Shown here: positions 1-9,122 of the stretch, piece by piece | Layout: each line of letters starts with the position of its first letter | How positions within the stretch are numbered: the stretch's first letter is position 1 | Notes under the pieces: generated by a model | What the model saw: the letters and a program-made list of their open reading frames with translations, nothing else | Databases searched by the model: none | What the model was told of the DNA's origin: nothing | Origin: Burkholderiales bacterium | Lineage (GTDB): Bacteria > Pseudomonadota > Gammaproteobacteria > Burkholderiales > Burkholderiaceae_E | Length of the DNA stretch: 64,000 nt | Direction of reading: 5' to 3' | Assembly: GCA_026399835.1 (NCBI GenBank) | Contig: JAPLQE010000046.1 | Coordinates: 1-64,000, forward strand | Position numbers and translations under genes: made by a program

Positions 1-119
1 CGCTCGTCGGCCCGTCCAGCGCGAGAGCCGACCCCTTCGGCGGCCCGTTCGGGGAACGAACGGCGCGAGCCGACGAACGGCAGGTTTCCGTCCGCGGGGC
101 AAGGTCCCCGGGTCGCCGC

Positions 120-701
120 TCAGCCGCCGTGCGCGTCGAAGAGCCGCCGCCAACCTTCGAGCCCGAGCCGGCGCAGCGCCACAATGTTGCGACCGTAGAT
201 CTGCGCGGCATCCGGCGTCGTCGCGACAGCGCGGTCGATGCTGGCCTCGCGCAGCAGGTGCAGCATCGGATGCGGCGAGCGGTTGGTGTGGTTCGCGACG
301 TCGTCGGGCGCGGCGTCGGCAAACTCGTAGCGCGGATGGAAGCTCGCGAGCTGCAGCATGCCCTCGTATCCGAGTTTCCTCAGTGCGCGGTTCGCGTCGT
401 CGAGGAAGAAGCGGTAGTCGATGAAGTCGGTCAGCGCGCGCGGATGGATCAGCAGCGTGGTGTCGATCGCCTGCGGGTCGGCGTCGGCGAGCAGCGCGAG
501 TTCGCGGCGCAGCTCCGCGAGCAGCGTGTCCGCGTCCGACGCAGCGGTGACGGCCCAGCGGATCTGCTGCTTCACGTGCACGGCCTTGGCGAACGGGCAC
601 AGGTTCAGGCCGATGACGGCCGCCTCGAGCCAGTGCCGCGTGGCGTCGACCGCGGCCGTGGTCTCGGCCTCGTCGTCGAAGGGGGTCAGGACGTCGGTCA
701 T
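120..701 (-). CDS. DUF1415 family protein
   Basis: A 193-residue soluble protein whose conserved core near the N-terminus reads LNLCPFAKAVH, followed by IRWAV and later LASFHPRYEFAD and NRSPHPMLHLLRE. These are hallmarks of the DUF1415 family, which is common in beta- and gammaproteobacteria and has no established function. The start is placed at the ATG giving MTDVLTPF; an upstream in-frame ATG at 761 would add a 20-residue tail that looks non-coding and would overlap the probable promoter of the divergent acetyltransferase. No signal peptide or membrane segment is seen. It stands alone on this strand, head-to-head with the GNAT gene. Confidence 0.85.
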   Translation of the reverse strand: MTDVLTPFDDEAETTAAVDATRHWLEAAVIGLNLCPFAKAVHVKQQIRWAVTAASDADTLLAELRRELALLADADPQAIDTTLLIHPRALTDFIDYRFFLDDANRALRKLGYEGMLQLASFHPRYEFADAAPDDVANHTNRSPHPMLHLLREASIDRAVATTPDAAQIYGRNIVALRRLGLEGWRRLFDAHGG

Positions 702-778
702 CGCGGGGCGCAGGGCGGGTCCGTGCATCATGCCATCGCACCCGAGGGCCGGGTCCCGCATGGCATGATCGCTGCGCC

Positions 779-1253
779 ATGTTCGACATCCGCGCCGCCG
801 CCGTGCCGCACGACCTCTCCGTCGTTCGCACCCTCTTCCGGGAGTACGTCGACGGGCTGGGCGTCGACCTGTCGTTCCAGGACGTCGAGACCGAACTGGC
901 CGGCCTGCCCGGCCGGTACGCCGCCCCGTCGGGCCGGCTGCTGCTGGCGTGGCGGGGCGACGAGGCGATCGGCTGCGTGGCGCTGCGCGCGCTCGACGGC
1001 GGCGACTGCGAGATGAAGCGGCTGTATGTGCGCCCGCAGGGCCGCGGCCTGAAGCTCGGCCGCGCGCTGGCCGAGCGCATCGTGGCCGAGGCCCGCGCGG
1101 CCGGCTACGCGCGCATCCGCCTCGACACGCTGCCGACCATGGGCACGGCTCAGGCGCTGTACGGCGCGCTCGGCTTCGTGCAGACCGAGCCGTACGGGCT
1201 CAATCCGATCGCGGGGACGCGGTTCCTGGCGCTGGATCTGCGGCCCGCAGGCC

Positions 1254-1264
<11 letters not shown>
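779..1264 (+). CDS. GNAT family N-acetyltransferase
   Basis: A 161-residue acetyl-CoA-dependent N-acetyltransferase. The acetyl-CoA pyrophosphate-binding loop (motif A) is seen as [14 protein letters not shown] around residues 80-95, preceded by the beta strand CEMKRLYV. The C-terminal strand and helix with [14 protein letters not shown] match the motif B region of small GNAT proteins. The substrate cannot be read from the sequence. It is single, its stop overlaps the convergent carboxyltransferase gene by 11 bp, and it diverges from the DUF1415 gene with a short intergenic region. Confidence 0.88.
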
Positions 1265-2861
<1,597 letters not shown>

Positions 2862-2911
2862 GGCGCTCAGGGTGCGAGGAGTCGGGGGTGCGGACGTCAG
2901 GGTGCGGAGGA

Positions 2912-3419
2912 TCAGGACGCGACGAGGGCCGGCAGCCGCTGCATGTCGTCGAAGACGGCATGGGCGCCGGCGGCGAGCAGGTAGACGTCGGGCGCGGGCT
3001 TGGCGCGCTCGACCATGTCGGCGCCGAAGAGCCGCGAGCCCGGGACGATTCCTGTGACATGCGCGGCGCTGCCCGGGGGCGCGGTCCGCGCCCGAGGCCA
3101 CCGCATGCGGCAGGCCGGCGGCCACCAGCGCATCGATCACCTGCTCGATCTGCGGCACCGCCTTCACCTCGCGGGCGAGCGCCTCGTCGCGCCGCCGCGC
3201 GAAGCCCGCGTACCAGTCGGGCGGCAGCGTGCGGCCGGCGAGCGACTCGATGATCGACAGCTCCTCGCGCAGCGCACGGCCCATGAAGGTGCGCATCGTC
3301 TGCTCGACGGTGAAGGCCAGGCCCAGCTCGTTGAGCATCGCGGTCAGCACGCCGTTGGTGATCGGCTCGCTGTCGACCAGCACGCCGTCGCAGTCGAAGA
3401 TCACCGCGTCGATGCGCAC
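2912..3419 (-). pseudogene. Decayed HAD-superfamily phosphatase
   Basis: The N-terminal half is intact and typical of HAD subfamily IA: GTG start, then [17 protein letters not shown] with the nucleophile DxD, a helical cap, and LPHAVASGA. After about position 3095 the homologous continuation ([18 protein letters not shown], including the lysine loop) is in a different frame, so there is a frameshift. That second frame then jumps from DVYLLAAGA to [15 protein letters not shown], which in this family is the extreme C-terminus. About 40-50 residues, including the acidic motif usually written as EDSxxG, are missing. The gene cannot make an active phosphatase. Its first frame stays open into mccB only by chance. 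It sits 4 bp after the GST stop, inside the leucine operon. Confidence 0.8.
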
Positions 3420-3423
3420 GGCC

Positions 3424-4062
3424 TCAGCCCTTCGCGGGCAGCGGATGCCCCGGCATCAGCGTGTACGGATGCTTCCAGCCCGGCAGCGCCTCCAGGCGCC
3501 GCAGCCAGGCGCCGACCGCCGGATAGGTCTTCCAGTCGACGCCGAACTCCTCGTTGAACCACAGGTAGCCGCACAGCGACAGGTCGGCGATCGAGGGCTT
3601 GTCGAGCGCCACCCATTCACGACCGGTGAGCTGCGTGTCGAGCACCTTGATGGCGGTGAGCGCGCGGGCGCGGAAGGTCTCGACGACCGCCGGGTTCGGG
3701 TCCTTGGACAGCGACATCAGGAAGCGCAGCGTCGCGGTGTAGCTGGTGAGCTTGTGGTTGTCCCAGAGCAGCCAGCGCAGCACCTCGCGCCGCTCCGCCT
3801 CGCCCTCCCAGTCGAAGCGGCCCAGCGTGTGCGCGAGGTAGTCGAGGATCACGCCCGACTGCGACAGGCGCCGGCCGCGGTGCTCGAGCACCGGCACCTC
3901 GCCCATCACGTTGACCGCGCGGTACGCGTCGGTGCGCGTCTCGCCGCCGAAGAAGTCCACGAAGCGCGGCGTCCAGTCGGCGCCGCACAGGTTCAGCATC
4001 AGCGCGGCCTTGTAGGCGTTGCCGGACTGGGCGAAGCAGTAGAGGGTGTAGTCGGCGGCCAT
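3424..4062 (-). CDS. Glutathione S-transferase family protein
   Basis: A 212-residue two-domain GST. The thioredoxin-like N-terminal domain includes [19 protein letters not shown] (glutathione-site region), then [21 protein letters not shown], which holds the cis-proline (VP) and the S-type residue contacting the glutamyl group. The all-helical C-terminal domain ends with the [14 protein letters not shown] segment characteristic of GSTs. The start ATG at 4062 lies 5 bp after the stop of the DapB-like gene, so it is co-transcribed. GSTs occur often in such operons, but the role here (detoxification, isomerisation or none) cannot be read from the sequence. Confidence 0.88.
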   Translation of the reverse strand: MAADYTLYCFAQSGNAYKAALMLNLCGADWTPRFVDFFGGETRTDAYRAVNVMGEVPVLEHRGRRLSQSGVILDYLAHTLGRFDWEGEAERREVLRWLLWDNHKLTSYTATLRFLMSLSKDPNPAVVETFRARALTAIKVLDTQLTGREWVALDKPSIADLSLCGYLWFNEEFGVDWKTYPAVGAWLRRLEALPGWKHPYTLMPGHPLPAKG

Positions 4063-4067
4063 CGCGC

Positions 4068-4886
4068 TCAGTCCTGCATCACGCGGTCGAGCCCGCGCAC
4101 CACGCCGACCAGCCCCGCCACGCGGCGGATCGCGAGCAGCGCGCCCGGCACGTAGGGCTCGGCGCTGCCGCCGGCCTCGTGGCGCAGGTGCAGCCGCTGG
4201 TCGGCGGCGCCGAAGATGACCTCTACGCCGAGCACGAAGCCCGGCACGCGGATCGCGTGCACCGGGATGCCCGACATCTCGGCGCCGCGCGTCTCGACCG
4301 GCCCGCGCAGCTGCGCGAGCGGCAGCGCGGACGAACGCGCCTCGCCGCGCGCCGCGCCCAAGCGCACGCTGAGCTCGCGCACCGTGCCCGAGGGCACGTC
4401 GGCCTTGCCGGCCTTGGCGTAGTCGATCAGCTCGACGTCGGGCAGCCACTTCACCGCCATCTCGGCGAACTTCTGCAGCAGCACCGCGGTGATCGCGAAG
4501 TTGCCGCAGGCGAGCACGCCGCGCCCGGCGGCGCGTGCGGCGGCGTCGATGCGCGCGTACTCCTCGTCGGACAGCCCCGAGGTGCCGACCACCCCGTGCG
4601 CGCCGGCCTGCAGGGCCGCCAGCACGTTGACGATCGCGATGTCGGGCTTGCTGTACTCGAAGAACACGTCGACGCCCTGCGCGAGCGCCTCGGCGGCGGT
4701 GGCCACGATCGGGGCCGCGCAGTCGATGCCGAGCGCGTCGCCGACCGTCTTGCCCGCGGCGCGCCGCGCGATGCCGGCGACCAGGTGAAGGTCGGGGGCG
4801 GCGACGATGCCGCGCGCCAGGGGGGCGCCGGCCCAGCCGGTGACGCCGGCGAGTGCGACGCGGATGCGGGGGGTGGTGTCGGTCAT
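4068..4886 (-). CDS. DapB-like dihydrodipicolinate reductase family protein with altered active site
   Basis: A 272-residue protein with the fold of 4-hydroxy-tetrahydrodipicolinate reductase. It has an N-terminal nucleotide-binding glycine loop GVTGWAG (residues 14-20), GTSGLSDEE (about 101) in place of the family GTTG segment, GNFAITAVLLQKF (128-140), and PSGT at 165-168. In true DapB the segment before PSGT is a histidine-rich HHRHK motif that supplies catalytic residues. Here it reads YAKAGKADV, so the lysine is kept but both histidines are gone. A role in lysine biosynthesis is therefore doubtful; a paralogue reducing another substrate in the surrounding catabolic operon is an inference. 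It overlaps the dienelactone hydrolase gene by 4 bp. Confidence 0.75.
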   Translation of the reverse strand: MTDTTPRIRVALAGVTGWAGAPLARGIVAAPDLHLVAGIARRAAGKTVGDALGIDCAAPIVATAAEALAQGVDVFFEYSKPDIAIVNVLAALQAGAHGVVGTSGLSDEEYARIDAAARAAGRGVLACGNFAITAVLLQKFAEMAVKWLPDVELIDYAKAGKADVPSGTVRELSVRLGAARGEARSSALPLAQLRGPVETRGAEMSGIPVHAIRVPGFVLGVEVIFGAADQRLHLRHEAGGSAEPYVPGALLAIRRVAGLVGVVRGLDRVMQD

Positions 4887-5548
4887 TGGGCGAGGTGCTG
4901 TCGGAAGAAGGCGAGGGTGCGCGCGAGCGCGGTGTCGGCCGAGTCGGCGTGCCAGTCGGGATGCCCGAAGCGGTTGAAGCCGTGGCCGGCCGGATAGACG
5001 TGGCAGGGCATGTCGGGATGGGTGGTGCTGATGCGCCGCACCGTCTCCATCGTGATGAGCTTGTCGCGCTCGCCGAAGTGCAGCATCGCCGGCGCCTGCA
5101 GCCGCTCGTGCAGGTAGGGCGCGGTGCGCCCGCCGTAGTAGCCGACCGCGGGCAGCCCGAGCCGCGTCGCTGCCAGGTAGGCGACCGTGCCGCCCCAGCA
5201 GTAGCCGACCACGCCGGTGGGCAGCCCCTGGCCGACCTGCAGCGCGGCCGCGCGGATGTCGCGCAGCGGCGCGTCCAGGCCGAGCGCGTCGACCAGCGTG
5301 CGGCCGCGCGCCGTGCCCTCGGGCGTGTAGCCGAGCTCGACGTCCGGCTCGATCCGGTCGAAGAACGCGGGCGCGACCGCGAGGTAGCCGGCCCGCGCGT
5401 ACTGCTCGGCGATCACCCAGCGGATGTGGTCGTTGACCCCGAAGATCTCCTGCGCGACCACCACGCAGCCCTTCGGATCGCCCTCGGGGCGTGCGACGAA
5501 GGCCCGTACCTCGCGGCCGTCGATCGCCTGCAGCATCACGGTGTGCAT
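4883..5548 (-). CDS. Dienelactone hydrolase family protein
   Basis: A 221-residue alpha/beta hydrolase of the dienelactone hydrolase family, close to the usual length. The catalytic triad is visible: Cys117 in GYCWGG, Asp162 in GERDKLI and His189 in AGHGFNR. The N-terminal EIFGVNDHIR segment is also typical. Dienelactone hydrolases open lactones in the modified ortho-cleavage of chloroaromatics, but many members act on other esters. In this leucine/acyl-CoA operon the substrate is unknown. It is translationally coupled (ATGA) to the downstream DapB-like gene and lies 7 bp after the acyl-CoA dehydrogenase stop. Confidence 0.88.
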   Translation of the reverse strand: MHTVMLQAIDGREVRAFVARPEGDPKGCVVVAQEIFGVNDHIRWVIAEQYARAGYLAVAPAFFDRIEPDVELGYTPEGTARGRTLVDALGLDAPLRDIRAAALQVGQGLPTGVVGYCWGGTVAYLAATRLGLPAVGYYGGRTAPYLHERLQAPAMLHFGERDKLITMETVRRISTTHPDMPCHVYPAGHGFNRFGHPDWHADSADTALARTLAFFRQHLAQ

Positions 5549-5555
5549 GTCTGTG

Positions 5556-6710
5556 TCAGCCCTCGTTGGCGAGCGCGCGCCCGATGAGAATCTTCTGGAT
5601 GTCGCTGGTGCCTTCGTAGATCTGGCAGACGCGCACGTCGCGCCAGATCCGCTCGACCGGGAAGTCCGACACGTAGCCGTAGCCGCCGTGCACCTGGATC
5701 GCGTCGGAGCAGACCCGCTCGGCCATCTCGGAGGCGAAGAGCTTGGCCATCGCCGCCTCCTTCAGGCAGGGCTGGCCGGCATCCTTCAGGGCCGCGGCGT
5801 GCAGGATGAGCTGGCGCGCGGCCTCGATCGAGGTGGCCATGTCGGCGAGCCGGAACTGCACCGCCTGGTGCTGGAAGATCGGCGCACCGAACGCCTCGCG
5901 CTCCCGGGCGTAGCGCAGCGCCGCCTCGAAGGCCGCACGCGCCATGCCCACCGACTGCGAGGCGATGCCGATGCGTCCGCCCTCCAGCCCGGACAGCGCG
6001 ATCCGGTAGCCCTGGCCTTCCGCGCCCAGCAGGTTGGCTGCCGGCACGCGGCAGTTCTCGAAGCGGATCTGCGCGGTGTCGGAGGCGTGCTGGCCGACCT
6101 TGTCCTCGAGCCGCGCGACCACGTAGCCGGGCGTGGCGGTGGGCACGAGGAACGCCGAGATGCCGCGCTTGCCGGCGGCCTTGTCGGTCACCGCCATCAC
6201 GATCGCGACGTCGGCGTGCTTGCCCGAGGTGATGAACTGCTTGACCCCGTCGATCACGTACTCGATGCGGCCGTCGGGTCCGGTCTCGCGGCGCGCGGTG
6301 GTGCGCAGCGCCGACGCGTCGGAGCCGACGTGCGGCTCGGTCAGGCAGAAGGCGCCGAGCATCTCGCCGCGCGCCAGCGGCACCAGCCAGCGGTCCTTCT
6401 GCGCGTCGTCAGCGAAGGCCATCAGGATCGAGCAGACCGGGCAGTTGTTGACCGACACCACGGTGGAGGTGGCGCCGTCGCCGGCGGCGATCTCCTCGAG
6501 GATCACCGCCAGCGCGGTGTAGTCGAGGCCCGCGCCGCCCCAGCGTTCGGGCACCGCCACCCCGTAGCAGCCGAGTGCGGCCAGCCCGCGCAGCGCCTCG
6601 GCGGGGAAGGTGGCCTCGCGGTCCCAGCGCGCGGCGTGCGGCGCCACCTGCTCGCTCACGTAGCTGCGGACCGCGTCGCGGACCATGGTCAGCGATTCGT
6701 TCAGGATCAT
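5556..6710 (-). CDS. Acyl-CoA dehydrogenase
   Basis: A 384-residue FAD-dependent acyl-CoA dehydrogenase of typical length. Seen are the flavin-binding segment LTEPHVGSDASAL, FITSGKHADVAIVM, and the C-terminal HGGYGYVSDFPVERIWRD followed by CQIYEGTSDIQK. The glutamate of YEGTSDIQ is the usual catalytic base of short/medium-chain members, unlike the isovaleryl-CoA dehydrogenase upstream. A good ribosome site (GAGGAG) precedes the ATG at 6710. It probably oxidises a short or branched acyl-CoA from the same operon; the exact chain is not determinable. Confidence 0.9.
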   Translation of the reverse strand: MILNESLTMVRDAVRSYVSEQVAPHAARWDREATFPAEALRGLAALGCYGVAVPERWGGAGLDYTALAVILEEIAAGDGATSTVVSVNNCPVCSILMAFADDAQKDRWLVPLARGEMLGAFCLTEPHVGSDASALRTTARRETGPDGRIEYVIDGVKQFITSGKHADVAIVMAVTDKAAGKRGISAFLVPTATPGYVVARLEDKVGQHASDTAQIRFENCRVPAANLLGAEGQGYRIALSGLEGGRIGIASQSVGMARAAFEAALRYAREREAFGAPIFQHQAVQFRLADMATSIEAARQLILHAAALKDAGQPCLKEAAMAKLFASEMAERVCSDAIQVHGGYGYVSDFPVERIWRDVRVCQIYEGTSDIQKILIGRALANEG

Positions 6711-6771
6711 CGTCGTCTCCTCAATCCCCGGGCGGAATCTGCCCGGCGCCCGGCGCCCCGCGGCGGGGCCG

Positions 6772-7206
6772 TCATGCGCCCGGCTGCGGACCCCAGTCGT
6801 GCGGCGGCGCGTCGGGTGCGTCGGGCACCCGTGCGTCGACCTCGATCTCGATCTTGATGCGCGGATCGACCAGGCCGACGATCATCGCGGTGGCCGCCGG
6901 CCGCGCCCGCGCGAATGCCTCGCCGAACAGGGGGGCGGCGCGCTCGAAGAAGGCCGCGTCGGTGAACAGGTAGCGCACGCGCACGACGTCGTCGAGCGTG
7001 CAGCCGGCCTGCGCGAGCGCGCCGGCGATGTTGGCGAGGCACTGCCGGGTCTGCACCAGCAGGTCCTCGTCGATGCTCATCGTCGTGTAGTCGAAGCCGG
7101 TGGTGCCCGAGACGTGCACGTCCCGCCCGTCGACCACTGCACGCGAATAGCCGGCCAGCCGCTCGAAGGACGAGCCGGAGGAGATCAGCCTGCGCGCGCT
7201 CACCAT
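6772..7206 (-). CDS. RidA/YjgF family protein
   Basis: A 144-residue Rid-family protein. Recognisable pieces are VHVSGTTGFDYTT near the start, QTRQCLANIAGALAQAGCTLDDVVRVRYLFTD in the middle (the family's helix and strand), and IVGLVDPRIKIEIEVDA, which carries the position of the conserved arginine used by enamine/imine deaminases. Rid proteins hydrolyse reactive 2-aminoacrylate-type intermediates; some subfamilies act in catabolic operons with other enamines. The start overlaps the SDR gene end by 7 bp, so the two are translationally coupled. Confidence 0.85.
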   Translation of the reverse strand: MVSARRLISSGSSFERLAGYSRAVVDGRDVHVSGTTGFDYTTMSIDEDLLVQTRQCLANIAGALAQAGCTLDDVVRVRYLFTDAAFFERAAPLFGEAFARARPAATAMIVGLVDPRIKIEIEVDARVPDAPDAPPHDWGPQPGA

Positions 7207-7877
7207 GCGATGGGCTGGCCGCGCCAGTCGAAGAAGCCGCCGCTCGGGAACGCGGCGCGGTCGGCCAGCACCGTGCGCAGGCCGGCCACGCTGTCGCCGA
7301 CCGCGACCTCGGCGTTCGGGCCGCCCATGTCGGTGCGGACCCAGCCCGGGTGCAGCGACAGCACCCGTACGCCCATCGGCGAGTAGTCGCTGTGGGCCAT
7401 CTTGGCCACCATGTTCACCGCCGCCTTGGAGACCCGGTAGAGCATGCCGTAGCTCGCCTGCGCCTCGGCGATCGAGCCCATCTTGCTCGAGACGAAGGCG
7501 AGCGTGCCCTGGGCGGGCGCCAGCAGCGGCGCGAGCAGCGGCATCAGCCGCATCGCGCCGAGCACGTTGGTGCGCATCACCAGGTCGAACTGCTCGTCGG
7601 TGGGCGGCGACTGGACGCTGCTGGTGCGCAGCCCGTAGACGCCGGCGTTGACCACCGCCACGTCGAGCCGCTCGCCGTCGAGCTGCCAGCCGATGCCGGC
7701 GATGTCCTCGACGCGCTGCACGTCGAGCTTGAGCGTGTGTGCGCCGAGGTCGCGCAGGCGGACCCGGTCGTCCTCGCCCCGGAAGGTGGCGAAGACGGTC
7801 CAGCCCGCCTCGCGGTACTGGCGCACGAACTCGAGGCCGATGCCCCGCGATGCGCCGAGGATGAGCGCGGTCGGCAT
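7200..7877 (-). CDS. Short-chain dehydrogenase/reductase
   Basis: A 225-residue classical SDR. The N-terminal cofactor loop is GASRGIG (residues 8-14), followed by the NAG motif in AVVNAGVYG. The active site has the serines in FVSSKMGS and the YRVSK tetrad (Tyr-x3-Lys), then LHPGWVRTDMGG. The short C-terminus resembles the sniffer/carbonyl-reductase-like SDRs. Substrate unknown; within the operon it could reduce a 3-hydroxyacyl or ketone intermediate. Confidence 0.87.
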   Translation of the reverse strand: MPTALILGASRGIGLEFVRQYREAGWTVFATFRGEDDRVRLRDLGAHTLKLDVQRVEDIAGIGWQLDGERLDVAVVNAGVYGLRTSSVQSPPTDEQFDLVMRTNVLGAMRLMPLLAPLLAPAQGTLAFVSSKMGSIAEAQASYGMLYRVSKAAVNMVAKMAHSDYSPMGVRVLSLHPGWVRTDMGGPNAEVAVGDSVAGLRTVLADRAAFPSGGFFDWRGQPIAW

Positions 7878-7908
7878 CAGGGACGCCCGCGCCGGGCCGC
7901 GCTGCCGC

Positions 7909-9105
7909 TCACATCAGCTCCACGGCGACCGCCGTCGCCTCGCCCCCGCCGATGCACAGAGAGGCCACGCCGCGCTTGCCGCCGGTCTTCCGGAGCCCGC
8001 CGATCAGCGAGACGATCAGCCGCGCGCCGGAGGCGCCGATCGGGTGACCGAGGGCCACCGCGCCGCCGTGCAGGTTGACCTTCTCGTGCGGCAGGCCGTG
8101 CTCCTTCATCGCGGCCATCGCGACCACCGCGAACGCCTCGTTGATCTCGTACAGGTCCACGTTCGCGGTCGACCAGCCGGTCTTGGCGTACAGCTTGGCG
8201 ATCGCGCCGACCGGCGCGGTGGTGAACCACTGCGGCTCCTGCGAGTGCGTCGCGTGCGCGACCAGCCGGGCGATCGGCTTGACGCCGAGCTTCTCGGCGG
8301 TGGACGCGCGCATCATCACCAGGGCGGCCGCGCCGTCGGAGATCGACGACGAGGTGGCGGCGGTCACGGTGCCGTCCTTGCGGAACGCGGGCTTCAAGGT
8401 CGGGATCTTCTCGGGGTTGGCCTTGAACGGGCTCTCGTCCTTGTCGATCACGACGTCGCCCTTGCGGCCGGCGACGGTGATGCCGGCGATCTCCCAGGCG
8501 AACGAGCCGTCGGTGTTCGCGGTCTTGGCGCGCTCGGTGGAGGTGATCGCGTAGCGGTCCTGCTCCTCGCGGGTGAAGGTGTACTTGCCCGCGCAGTCCT
8601 CGGCGAACTGGCCCATCGACTTGCCGCCGCCGTTCGGGGTCTTCTCGTAGGCATCCTCGAGGCCGTCGAGCGCCATGTGGTCGAACAGCGTGCCGTGGCC
8701 GTAGCGGTAGCCGCCGCGGCCCTTGAGCATCAGGTAGGGCGCGTTCGACATGCTCTCCATGCCGCCGGCGACGACCACGTCCTGGCTGCCGACGGCGAGC
8801 AGGTCGTGCGCGAGCATCGCGGCCTTCATGCCGGAGCCGCAGACCTTGTTGATCGTCGTGGCGCCCACCGACATCGGCAGGCCGGCGCCGAGCGTGGCCT
8901 GGCGGGCCGGGGCCTGGCCCTGACCGGCGGGCAGCACGCAGCCCATGATGACCTCCTGCACCTGCTCGGGCGACAGCCCGGCGCGCTGGACCGCCGCCTT
9001 GATGGCATGGGCGCCGAGCTGGTGGCCGGCGAAGGACGACAACTCGCCCATCATGGCCCCGATGGGCGTGCGGGCGACGGAAACGATGACAACGGGATCG
9101 GCCAT
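7909..9105 (-). CDS. Acetyl-CoA C-acyltransferase (thiolase)
   Basis: A 398-residue degradative/biosynthetic thiolase. All three catalytic sites are visible: the acyl-accepting cysteine in NKVCGSGMKA near residue 89, the histidine in ALGHPIGASGAR, and the C-terminal cysteine in SLCIGGGEATA. It would cleave acetoacetyl-CoA or a 3-ketoacyl-CoA to acetyl-CoA, the final step of leucine and short fatty acid breakdown. Located between the SDR and aceK on the same strand with short gaps, so part of the operon. Confidence 0.92.
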   Translation of the reverse strand: MADPVVIVSVARTPIGAMMGELSSFAGHQLGAHAIKAAVQRAGLSPEQVQEVIMGCVLPAGQGQAPARQATLGAGLPMSVGATTINKVCGSGMKAAMLAHDLLAVGSQDVVVAGGMESMSNAPYLMLKGRGGYRYGHGTLFDHMALDGLEDAYEKTPNGGGKSMGQFAEDCAGKYTFTREEQDRYAITSTERAKTANTDGSFAWEIAGITVAGRKGDVVIDKDESPFKANPEKIPTLKPAFRKDGTVTAATSSSISDGAAALVMMRASTAEKLGVKPIARLVAHATHSQEPQWFTTAPVGAIAKLYAKTGWSTANVDLYEINEAFAVVAMAAMKEHGLPHEKVNLHGGAVALGHPIGASGARLIVSLIGGLRKTGGKRGVASLCIGGGEATAVAVELM

Positions 9106-9122
9106 GACGGGTCTCCTAGGGT

